Origin: Lachnospiraceae bacterium UBA7012 | GTDB lineage: Bacteria > Bacillota > Clostridia > Lachnospirales > Lachnospiraceae | DNA: 11,813 nt | Assembly (NCBI GenBank): GCA_002449595.1 | Contig: DJXE01000091.1 | Span: 1-11,813, forward strand | Direction: 5' to 3' | In this document: positions 6,121 to 11,792 of the stretch, piece after piece | Numbering within the stretch: the first letter of the stretch is position 1 | Layout: each line of letters begins with the position of its first letter | Program-made: the position numbers and the translations under genes | The notes under the pieces: generated by a model | Database searches by the model: none | Told to the model about the DNA's origin: nothing | The model's input: only the letters and a program-made list of their open reading frames with translations

Positions 6121-7452
6121 TCAGAGCACGGTGTGCTCCGCGTCTCTCCCCTCCGCAAAGGCCAGCGGCCCCGCGAGGCACCCCTCGGTCATGTAGCGGA
6201 CGGCTTCCTCAGTGTAGAAGGCCGTGTGCGGGCTCATGATGACGTTCGGGAACGAGCGCAGCACCGCCATGCCGCGGTTGGCGATCGCTTTTCCCTCGAG
6301 GTTGGCGTAGTACAGGCCGTCCTCCACCTCGAGCACGTCGAGCGCCGCGGCGCCCACCTTGCCGGACTCGACCGCGTCGATCAGCGCGTCCGTGTCGATC
6401 AGCTTGCCGCGCGCCGTGTTGATGATGACGACGCCCTTTTTCATCTTCGCGAACGCCGCCGCGTCCAGAAGGTGGTGGTTCTCCTCCGTCGCGTTGGTGT
6501 GGAGTGTGATGATGTCCGACTCCGCAAACAGCGTATCCAGGTCCGTGTATTCGGCGTACTGCGCCGCCTCTTCATTGCGGTAAGGGTCGTAGCACAGGAT
6601 CCGGCAGCCGAAGCCGGACAGGTGCCTGATGACCGTCCCGCCGATCTTGCCCGTGCCGATCACGCCGACCGTGGAAAAGCTGAGATCCTTGCCAATCTTG
6701 CCTTCCAGCGAGAAGTCCTGTACGCCCGCGCGCCCCATGATCTGCATGATCCTGCGCTGGCACATCATCATCAGCATGATCGCGTAGTTCGCGACGCCCG
6801 ACGGCGGATATGCGACGTTGGAGACGCGCATGCCGAGTTCCTTCGCCATCTCCAGGTCCACGTGGTCGTAGCCGATGGAGTTGCAGCTGATGTACTTCAC
6901 GCCGCGGTCCGCAAAGGCCTGCAGCATCTCCGCGCCCATGTCGCTGGGCGTGACGCAGACCGCGTCGTACCCTGTCGCGAGATCGACGCCGTCCGTCGCC
7001 GGATAACCGGTCGTCCAGCCGATGCGGATGTTGTGCTCCGCCGCGTAGCGCTCCGCGATCGGGAGCATGTCATAAGGCCGCATGCAGTAAAAAAAGACGG
7101 ACACCCTCTCGCTCTTCGGAGCCTCTTCTGCTTCTTCCGCCGGCGCTTCCGCTTCGGGTTCTTCCGGGGCGTCTTCCTCCTTTGACGCCTCGATCTCATA
7201 GTGCATCTCGGCGTCCAGGCACACCCGGTCCAGCGCCTCCAGGTAGTCCGCGAGCTCCGGCGCGCCTGCCGCGGCCTCATCCGCGCCGGTCACCGTCAGC
7301 ATCGCGTGGTACTCCGAGAGCAGGTCGTAGAGCGCGTCCAGGTTCATTCCATAATAATCCGGCAGGTCGAGCGCCTTCTTCAGCAGGTGATGCAGCTCCT
7401 CTCTCGACCGCACGTAACTGATATCTACCAGATAGTCTTTTCCGTATTCCAT
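6121..7452 (-). CDS. Barstar domain fused to a VanH-like D-lactate/D-2-hydroxyacid dehydrogenase
   Basis: This 443-residue cytoplasmic protein has two domains. Residues 1 to about 90 match barstar, the barnase inhibitor: LPDYYGMNLDALYDLL mirrors the inhibitor helix, with Asp39 and Asp43 equal to barstar D35 and D39, and Tyr42 in place of W38. An equivalent of E76 is uncertain. Residues 91-115 are a Glu/Ala/Pro linker. Residues 116-443 form a D-2-hydroxyacid dehydrogenase closest in wording to VanH: GTGKIG (266-271) and Asp289 bind NAD. Arg348, Glu377 and His409 form the catalytic triad, with the same 29- and 32-residue spacing as in Lactobacillus D-lactate dehydrogenase (R235, E264, H296). 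It should reduce pyruvate or a similar 2-oxoacid to the D-hydroxyacid. The start at 7452 follows GGGAG at 8 nt. It lies 26 nt after the barnase-type gene, so it probably supplies that RNase's inhibitor. No frameshift or stop is seen at the junction. Confidence 0.88.
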   Translation of the reverse strand: MEYGKDYLVDISYVRSREELHHLLKKALDLPDYYGMNLDALYDLLSEYHAMLTVTGADEAAAGAPELADYLEALDRVCLDAEMHYEIEASKEEDAPEEPEAEAPAEEAEEAPKSERVSVFFYCMRPYDMLPIAERYAAEHNIRIGWTTGYPATDGVDLATGYDAVCVTPSDMGAEMLQAFADRGVKYISCNSIGYDHVDLEMAKELGMRVSNVAYPPSGVANYAIMLMMMCQRRIMQIMGRAGVQDFSLEGKIGKDLSFSTVGVIGTGKIGGTVIRHLSGFGCRILCYDPYRNEEAAQYAEYTDLDTLFAESDIITLHTNATEENHHLLDAAAFAKMKKGVVIINTARGKLIDTDALIDAVESGKVGAAALDVLEVEDGLYYANLEGKAIANRGMAVLRSFPNVIMSPHTAFYTEEAVRYMTEGCLAGPLAFAEGRDAEHTVL

Positions 7453-7478
7453 GGTTCATTCTCCCGTCAAGCCGGTCG

Positions 7479-8045
7479 TTAATACAGCTGCGTGAACGAC
7501 TCGTAGTGGTCGTCCGTGTAATAGATCCTTCCATCATCAGAAAAGATGATCCGCTTCGCCCCGCGGCTTTTCCTCCCGGCAGTTCCGATGTCGCACTCGC
7601 GGTAGCTGCTCCCCTTCACCTTGGGCAGGAGTCCCTCGTAGTTGCCGAAATGGTCGCCGCCGATGCTCTTTCCGGGCGCGTATGGCTCAAGCGAACCGCC
7701 CGGCCAGCCGAGCTTCTGGGCCTCTTTCTTGGTGATGTAGTTGTCTGGCAGATGACCATACGTGTGGATGTACAGTGCGACCTCGTCCTTGCTGTCGTAC
7801 CAGCCGTCTTCGTCGATGGCGGGTTTGCTCTCTTGCTTTGAGGACGAGGTGAGTGCCTCCTGCGCCAGGTCCTTCTCCGGCTCCGCGAGCTCAAATTCCG
7901 TCTTCGCCGGCGCCGCCGGCTCGCTCTGCGCGTTCTTTCCGCTCTTTCCGCATCCCGCTGTGAGCGAGAGCATGAGTAGCATGGCTGCGAGCCAAAGGCC
8001 CGGCAGCAGGTGTCTCTTCTGTCTCTTTCTGTCTGTGCGCATCAT
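7479..8045 (-). CDS. Barnase-family guanyl-type ribonuclease, predicted lipoprotein
   Basis: This 188-residue protein has a basic N-terminus, a hydrophobic helix and a lipobox LTAGC (Cys32), so it is predicted to be exported and lipid-anchored on the outer face of the membrane. A Ser/Glu/Ala-rich tether (about 33-78) precedes the RNase domain (about 80-188). That domain follows Bacillus amyloliquefaciens barnase closely: LPDNYITKKEAQKLGW, APGKSIGGDHF, YRECDI, DDHYESFT. Residues matching barnase K27, E73, R83, R87 and H102 are K106, E150, R161, R165 and H180, so catalysis is expected to be intact. Barnase itself is secreted without a lipid anchor. The gene starts 7 nt after cmk (start ATG 8045 or the adjacent ATG 8042) and is followed 26 nt later by the barstar fusion gene. 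The activity is inferred from family knowledge. Confidence 0.9.
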   Translation of the reverse strand: MMRTDRKRQKRHLLPGLWLAAMLLMLSLTAGCGKSGKNAQSEPAAPAKTEFELAEPEKDLAQEALTSSSKQESKPAIDEDGWYDSKDEVALYIHTYGHLPDNYITKKEAQKLGWPGGSLEPYAPGKSIGGDHFGNYEGLLPKVKGSSYRECDIGTAGRKSRGAKRIIFSDDGRIYYTDDHYESFTQLY

Positions 8046-8052
8046 GTTCTTC

Positions 8053-8736
8053 TCAGCCCTCTTGTTCCAGTTTCTCCCTGCATACCGCGAGGATCGCCTC
8101 CGTGACCTCGTCGATCGTCATGTCGGAGCTGTCGATAAAGACCGCGTCGTCCGCCTGCTTCAGCGGCGCAATGGGGCGCGTCATATCGCGGTGGTCGCGC
8201 TCCCTGATCTCGGCTTCGATCTTCTCAAGATCGGCGTCAAGACCCTTTTCCACGAGTTCCTTGTAACGGCGCATGCCTCTGACTTCGACGCTCGCGGTGA
8301 GGTAGATCTTCACCTGGGCGTCAGGCAGGATGACCGTGCCGATGTCGCGGCCGTCCATGACGACGTTCTGCTTCTTCGCCAGCTGCCGCTGCAGGTCCGC
8401 CATCTTCGTGCGCACGTCCGGATTGACGCTGCTCACGGAGGCCATGTTGCCGACTTCCTCCGTGCGAAGGAAAGGCGTCACGTTCTCGCCGTTCAGGAGA
8501 ACGACCTGCTCGCCGTCGCGGTACTCGATCGTGATGTCCGCTTCCTGCGCGTCGCGCGAGATCGCCGCCGCGTCCGAAGTGTCCGTCCCACGGCGGATCA
8601 GGTGGATCGCCATCGCGCGGAACATCGCGCCTGTATCGACGTAGATATACTGCAGCGTCTTCGCGACTTTCTTAGCGATCGTGCTCTTTCCCGCGCCCGC
8701 GGGGCCGTCGATCGCAACATTGACTGTTCTGTTCAT
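8053..8736 (-). CDS. cmk: Cytidylate kinase (CMP/dCMP kinase)
   Basis: Cytidylate kinase phosphorylates CMP and dCMP with ATP in pyrimidine nucleotide recycling, including recovery of CMP from RNA turnover. The length of 227 residues is typical. Visible motifs: the P-loop GPAGAGKST (11-19), the substrate-binding VDTGAMFRA, DGRDIGTVILPDA, and the lid-type RDHRDMTRPIAPL near the C-terminus. The ATG overlaps the marR stop by 4 nt (ATGA) and has AAAGGAG upstream inside marR, indicating translational coupling. The barnase-type gene follows 7 nt later. In many Bacillota cmk has other neighbours (aroA, plsC, ispH); none is present here, so this context is unusual. Confidence 0.96.
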   Translation of the reverse strand: MNRTVNVAIDGPAGAGKSTIAKKVAKTLQYIYVDTGAMFRAMAIHLIRRGTDTSDAAAISRDAQEADITIEYRDGEQVVLLNGENVTPFLRTEEVGNMASVSSVNPDVRTKMADLQRQLAKKQNVVMDGRDIGTVILPDAQVKIYLTASVEVRGMRRYKELVEKGLDADLEKIEAEIRERDHRDMTRPIAPLKQADDAVFIDSSDMTIDEVTEAILAVCREKLEQEG

Positions 8737-9185
8737 GCTATTTCTTCTCCTTTATCTATGATTCTCGTCAGGATCTTGCGCAGCTGCTTCTTCTCTTTAT
8801 CAGAAAGCGCCTCAAACATGCTCTCCTCGTCCTGCGCCTGCAGCGCGTCCAGCGCCTCTTCTCCCTTCGGCGTGATCCCGAGGAGGAGCTTCCTCCGGTC
8901 CTCGGTGCTTCTGGTTCTGCGGATCCAGCCCTTTTCCTCCATCTTGCCCATCGTCTCCGACAGGCTGCCGGAGCGGACCCCGAGCTTCTCCTGGAGATCG
9001 CGCTGGCTGGTCATCCCGTCCTTCCGGAGCATGCGGAGGATGCGGTACTGCGCGTCGGCGCCGCCCGCCTTCTTCCGGATCGCGTACGCCGCCTGGAAAA
9101 GCAGGGGCGCCAGCGCCGCCTGTTCCTTCTCCCTGCCGGCTTTCTTGCTCTTTTTCTTTTCCGACGTCTCTTTCCTTATTTTCAT
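8733..9185 (-). CDS. MarR-family winged-helix transcriptional regulator
   Basis: This is a DNA-binding regulator of 150 residues. A Lys/Glu-rich N-terminal tail is followed by the MarR winged helix: ADAQYRILRMLRKDG, the recognition-helix region TSQRDLQEKLGVRSGSLSETMGKMEEKGWI, and the wing RRTRSTEDRRKLLLGITPKGEEAL, which has the characteristic DRR. A C-terminal dimerisation helix ends the protein. I place the start at 9185 because AGGAGG lies 7 nt upstream. The longer frame to 9251 would add 22 residues without a ribosome binding site and would overlap the promoter. It heads the operon with cmk, the RNase and the barstar fusion, and MarR proteins often control their own operon, so autoregulation is plausible. 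The ligand is unknown. Confidence 0.88.
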   Translation of the reverse strand: MKIRKETSEKKKSKKAGREKEQAALAPLLFQAAYAIRKKAGGADAQYRILRMLRKDGMTSQRDLQEKLGVRSGSLSETMGKMEEKGWIRRTRSTEDRRKLLLGITPKGEEALDALQAQDEESMFEALSDKEKKQLRKILTRIIDKGEEIA

Positions 9186-9192
9186 ATCCGGG

Positions 9193-9198
9193 CCTCCT
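9193..9198 (-). promoter_or_regulatory. Ribosome binding site fixing the marR start
   Basis: A perfect AGGAGG on the minus strand, 7 nt before the ATG at 9185, decides this start over the upstream in-frame ATG at 9251. Confidence 0.85.
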
Positions 9199-9221
9199 GA
9201 AAGATGCACGGTACCTTTATG

Positions 9222-9251
9222 ATTTTCACTCCGATCCGCCGCGTCTGTCAA
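9222..9251 (-). promoter_or_regulatory. Candidate promoter for the marR-cmk-RNase-barstar operon
   Basis: A perfect -35 TTGACA (9251-9246 on the minus strand) is followed after 18 bp by GAAAAT (9227-9222, 4 of 6 to TATAAT). The transcript would start about 30 nt before the marR ATG. The -35 is strong and the -10 weak, a pattern often found in regulated promoters. No clear MarR-type palindrome is visible by eye. Confidence 0.5.
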
Positions 9252-9267
9252 CGCAACGTCAGCAGCA

Positions 9268-9343
9268 GGAAAAGCCTTTTTCGCTCCGCCTCATCACAAC
9301 CGTGGCCGCTGGAAAAGCTTTTTCACCCGCCTCATCACATCCG
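9268..9343. repeat. Imperfect direct repeat of about 34 bp between GH29 and marR
   Basis: Copy 1 (9268-9302) and copy 2 (9311-9343) share GGAAAAGC-TTTTTC, then CCGCCTCATCACA and CCG, with a few mismatches and small length differences. Each contains an AAAAGC(C)TTTTT near-palindrome that could form a weak hairpin after the fucosidase stop. It may be a duplicated terminator-like element or a repeated protein-binding site upstream of the marR promoter. Confidence 0.65.
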
Positions 9344-9349
9344 CCGGCT

Positions 9350-10366
9350 TCAGAGCTTCGCCGCCTCCAGCAAAATATCAGAAGAAATGGAAGGGATCCG
9401 CCCCAGCGCATCGGGCCCCACATTGAGAAGGTAGTTGATCCCGAGCTCCTTCAGGTGCTTCCGCGTGCCGGCGATCTCCTCCGGCGTCTTCCAGTTGTGG
9501 TCAAAGTACTTGAATCCCCACGTGTCGTTCAGCGTCGCGGCGGCCTCGTACAGCCCGTAAGGCGAATACTTGAAGCCGTCGAGGCTGTTCATGTCGCTCT
9601 CCTCCTCGGACAGCGGCTGATCCGGGAGCTTCTCCGGGATCTCGTTGTCCCCGAGGGAGACGTAGTCGAAGGCGCCGTTGCCGATCCTGGAGTTGATCAG
9701 GCACTCCGGCTGGTACTCCTTGACCATGTGGTAGAGCTCGAGGCTCTGCTCCTTGCGGATCGTGTGCGGCACGTCGAACCAGATGAGGCACAGATCGCCG
9801 TAGCCCGTCAGGATCTCCTTCACCTGCGGCTTGATCTTCTCCTCGAAGCAGCGGTCGAAGACCTTTTTCTCCTTATCCGGATAATCCCAGGAATTGTCCC
9901 AGCTGACGCCGTCGCAGGGTGCGTTGTTGGTGTAGCCGCCGCCGTCCGGGTGCGACCAGTCGAGCTCCTGCGAGTAATAGAGGCCGAGCTTCAGGCCGTA
10001 CTTGTCGCAGGCTTCCGCCAGCTCTCCGACGACATCCCTTCCAAACGGCGTCGCGTCGACGACGTTGAACGGGTCCGCCTTGGAGTGAAACAGCGCGAAG
10101 CCGTCGTGGTGCTTCGACGTGAAGACGAAATATTTCATCCCGGCGTCCCGCGCGAGGCGGATCCACTCGTCCGCATTGAAATAGACCGGGTTGAAGATCT
10201 TGGCGAGCGCGTGGTACTCCTCATTCGGGATCGCGAGATTCGCCTGGATCCACTCGCCGTAGTGCGGCACCCGCTTTCCGCGGTACTCCCCCTGCAGGAT
10301 GCTGTACAGGCCCCAGTGGGCCATCATGCCGTATTGTGCCTGCCTGAACCAGTCGTGCTGTTTCAT
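9350..10366 (-). CDS. GH29-family alpha-L-fucosidase (catalytic domain only)
   Basis: Glycoside hydrolase family 29 enzymes release L-fucose from glycans by a retaining mechanism. The 338 residues cover the (beta/alpha)8 catalytic domain. Visible landmarks are the N-terminal WFRQAQYGMMAHWGLYS (HWG at 17-19), FTSKHHDGFALF (KHHDGF at 85-90), LGLYYSQELDW (about 127-137), and LIWFDV with Asp198 at the position of the family nucleophile. The Gly of the common WFDG motif is Val199. There is no signal peptide, so the enzyme is probably cytoplasmic and would act on imported fucosylated oligosaccharides. The C-terminal beta-sandwich found in many ~440-residue members is absent; the protein ends soon after LLNVGPDALGRI, so the gene looks naturally short rather than broken. 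The start follows GGAGG (10381-10377) at 10 nt. No fucose catabolism genes are nearby. Confidence 0.88.
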   Translation of the reverse strand: MKQHDWFRQAQYGMMAHWGLYSILQGEYRGKRVPHYGEWIQANLAIPNEEYHALAKIFNPVYFNADEWIRLARDAGMKYFVFTSKHHDGFALFHSKADPFNVVDATPFGRDVVGELAEACDKYGLKLGLYYSQELDWSHPDGGGYTNNAPCDGVSWDNSWDYPDKEKKVFDRCFEEKIKPQVKEILTGYGDLCLIWFDVPHTIRKEQSLELYHMVKEYQPECLINSRIGNGAFDYVSLGDNEIPEKLPDQPLSEEESDMNSLDGFKYSPYGLYEAAATLNDTWGFKYFDHNWKTPEEIAGTRKHLKELGINYLLNVGPDALGRIPSISSDILLEAAKL

Positions 10367-10379
10367 CCGTCTTTTTCCT

Positions 10380-10407
10380 CCGACAGCTGCTGAAACCAGT
10401 GTATAAT
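10380..10407 (+). promoter_or_regulatory. Candidate promoter of the DUF937 gene in the divergent region
   Basis: CCGACA (10380-10385) and a perfect TATAAT (10402-10407) are 16 bp apart. The -10 lies in an AT-rich partial palindrome containing TAATATTA, which also offers TATTAT-like hexamers to the opposite strand for the fucosidase gene. The two divergent promoters may therefore overlap. Minus-strand elements are not clear enough to place. Confidence 0.5.
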
Positions 10408-10455
10408 ATTACTGAATGTACCGGTTCATATTATCTCATAATCAACTGCGCACAG

Positions 10456-10463
10456 AAAGGTGG
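10456..10463 (+). promoter_or_regulatory. Ribosome binding site fixing the DUF937 start
   Basis: AAAGGTGG lies 5 nt before the ATG at 10469. An in-frame GTG at 10460 falls inside this site and so cannot be the start. Confidence 0.8.
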
Positions 10464-10468
10464 TACAC

Positions 10469-11143
10469 ATGGATCTCCTGAGTTTACTCCTCGGCACGAT
10501 GACCTCGGACAGCACGCTCGACGCCCTGTCCACAAAGAACGGCGCTTCGTCCGCCATGACGCGAAAACTTCTGAAACTTGCGATTCCTCTGCTCCTGAAG
10601 GCGCTCACGAATAACGCGCAGTCTCCTTCCGGCGCATCTTCCCTCCTCGGGGCGCTCTCCCAGCACACGAGCACGGATACGCTCCAGCACCAGATCGAGC
10701 TCGCCGATCCGTCCGACGGACAGGCGATCATCGGCCACATTCTCGGCGGCAACACGCAGAATGCGGTGAACCAGCTCTCGCTCCAGTCCGGCATGAGCGG
10801 CGACCAGGTCAGCTCTACGCTGAACTATCTCGCGCCTGCCCTCCTGTCCGGCCTCTCCGCCGCAAACAGCAGCGCCTCCCAGAATAACGGCGTCGCGGAC
10901 CTCTCCTCGCTCTCCTCGATGTTCGGCGCGCCGGCTGGCCTTTCCAACACCTCCGCCTCCTCCGCGTCCGACAGCTTCAGCCTGATCTCCTCCATCCTCG
11001 GCGGAAACAAGCCGAAGCCCTCCTCCTCCCCGCTCGGCCTTCTCGGCGCCCTGTTTGGAAGGAAGAAGAAAAAGGAAGAGGCACAGGATCTTGGTTCGAT
11101 CGACGGCTCCGCGCTTCTCAGCCTGCTGATGAACGCGAGGTGA
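10469..11143 (+). CDS. DUF937-family protein of unknown function
   Basis: This 224-residue protein shows the DUF937 pattern: an N-terminal LLSLLLGTMTSDSTLDALSTKNGAS segment, a helix KLLKLAIPLLLKALTNNAQS, SSLLGALSQHTS, and a second related part with IIGHILGGNTQNAVNQLSLQSG and LNYLAPALLSGLS. The C-terminal third is low in complexity (Ser/Ala/Gly/Asn-rich) and ends with a very basic GRKKKKEE segment and LLSLLMNAR. There is no signal peptide or membrane helix. No biochemical role is known to me for the family. The gene stands alone, divergent from the fucosidase. The remnant transporter downstream is not a functional partner. The family assignment rests on remembered patterns. Confidence 0.8.
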   Translation: MDLLSLLLGTMTSDSTLDALSTKNGASSAMTRKLLKLAIPLLLKALTNNAQSPSGASSLLGALSQHTSTDTLQHQIELADPSDGQAIIGHILGGNTQNAVNQLSLQSGMSGDQVSSTLNYLAPALLSGLSAANSSASQNNGVADLSSLSSMFGAPAGLSNTSASSASDSFSLISSILGGNKPKPSSSPLGLLGALFGRKKKKEEAQDLGSIDGSALLSLLMNAR

Positions 11144-11180
11144 TCCGGCGGCGGTCTCGCGAGCCTGGAGGTTTTCCGGC

Positions 11181-11220
11181 AGGATCAGCAGATCATTCCC
11201 GCCAGGTTCAGTAGATCATA
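11181..11220. repeat. Short imperfect direct repeat after the DUF937 gene
   Basis: AGGATCAGCAGATCATT (11181-11197) recurs as AGGTTCAGTAGATCATA (11204-11220), 14 of 17 identical and 23 bp apart. It lies in the spacer just before the hairpin at 11229-11263. It has no recognised role. Confidence 0.5.
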
Positions 11221-11228
11221 AGTGTATG

Positions 11229-11263
11229 CAAAACGGGAGAGGGTGCTCACACCCCCTCCCGTT
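11229..11263 (-). terminator. Strong hairpin, terminator of the former glycerate kinase gene
   Basis: AACGGGAG (11232-11239) pairs with CTCCCGTT (11256-11263) and GGGTG (11241-11245) with CACCC (11250-11254), with one mismatch between the two blocks and a four-base loop CTCA. On the minus strand the stem runs into CCCGTTTTGC, a short T-tract, so it points leftwards and would terminate the glycerate kinase remnant. It may also stop transcripts of the DUF937 gene from the left. Confidence 0.75.
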
Positions 11264-11347
11264 AACTTCCTTCGCCGCTCTCGCGAGGATCTCCGCGGTC
11301 TCCTGGCTGCTGAGCGATCCCTTGAAGGAATCCGATGCGAATAACAA
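11264..11347 (-). pseudogene. Glycerate kinase remnant (N-terminal ~28 codons)
   Basis: The minus strand from TTG at 11347 reads LLFASDSFKGSLSSQETAEI and continues LARAAKEV. The first part is the hallmark N-terminus of type-1 glycerate kinases (usual form M-x-I-L-x-A-x-DSFKGSLS). The homology stops at 11264, where the frame runs straight into the terminator hairpin, so about 350 downstream codons are missing. At the other end it stops exactly where transporter homology begins on the other strand. No start codon with a ribosome binding site remains, unless TTG 11347 served as one. This is a deletion and rearrangement relic. Confidence 0.75.
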
Positions 11348-11348
11348 G

Positions 11349-11792
11349 TCTTGGAATGCCCTGATCGTGCTCGGCGCGGCGCTGTCCATGGCGAACGGCT
11401 TTGTCGCGAGCGGCGCCGGCGAGCTGGTGATTGAAAAGCTGATGGCCGCCTTCGGCGACCATCTCGGAAACGGAAGCATTATGGTGCTGATGTTCCTTAT
11501 GACCGGCTGGCTGCTCAGCCAGTTCATGAGCAACGGGTCCCTCGTCTCCATGCTGGCGGCGATTGCTGTCCCGCTGGCCCTGCATTACGGAATCGATCCG
11601 ATCCCCGTGGCGATTGCCTGCGCGATCGGCGCCTCTCTCGCGATGGCGACACCTGTCGCGACGACGACCATCACGATGGTCCAGGTCGCCGGCTACCGCT
11701 TCAAGGACTACTTCCGGATCGGCGGAACGGTCGGCCTGATCGGTGTGATCTCTGCCTGGGTAAGCATCTGCCTGTTCTATCATCTGTTCTAG
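11349..11792 (+). pseudogene. DASS/SLC13-type anion transporter remnant (C-terminal third)
   Basis: From Ser at 11349 the plus strand encodes about 147 residues resembling the C-terminal half-repeat of divalent anion:sodium symporters: SWNALIVLGAALSMANGF, a helix MVLMFLMTGWLLSQFMSNGSLVS containing an SNGS motif in place of the family SNT/SNA, then ATPVATTTITMVQVAGYRFKDY and a final helix ending at the 11790-11792 stop. Around 300 N-terminal residues and any promoter are absent. The frame stays open to 11226, but that part is the antisense of the glycerate kinase remnant and the hairpin, so a real start is unlikely. The original transporter may have carried an organic acid such as glycerate, as suggested by its neighbour; that is inference. 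Confidence 0.75.

Noticed and set aside
6079..7185. Long plus-strand open frame (368 codons) opposite the barstar-dehydrogenase gene
   Set aside because: It is rich in Arg, Val, His and Asp with no recognisable motifs, as expected for the antisense of a GC-rich gene. The minus strand has two clear conserved domains, a ribosome binding site and operon context.
6121..7452. Vancomycin-resistance (vanHAX) locus
   Set aside because: The dehydrogenase is VanH-like, but there is no D-Ala-D-Lac ligase, no VanX dipeptidase and no VanRS pair. Many ordinary D-lactate dehydrogenases share these motifs.
7762..9222. Long plus-strand open frame (486 codons) spanning the antisense of the RNase gene, cmk and marR
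   Set aside because: It covers three well-supported genes in reverse and has no domain pattern, so it is a shadow frame.
9302..10393. Plus-strand open frame (363 codons) opposite the fucosidase
   Set aside because: Its low-information Val/Leu/Arg/Asp composition is the mirror of GH29 codons; the fucosidase motifs are unmistakable.
11226..11792. A complete 188-residue membrane protein gene
   Set aside because: Its first ~40 codons are the antisense of a glycerate kinase start and a terminator hairpin; only the part from 11349 has transporter homology, and there is no ribosome binding site.
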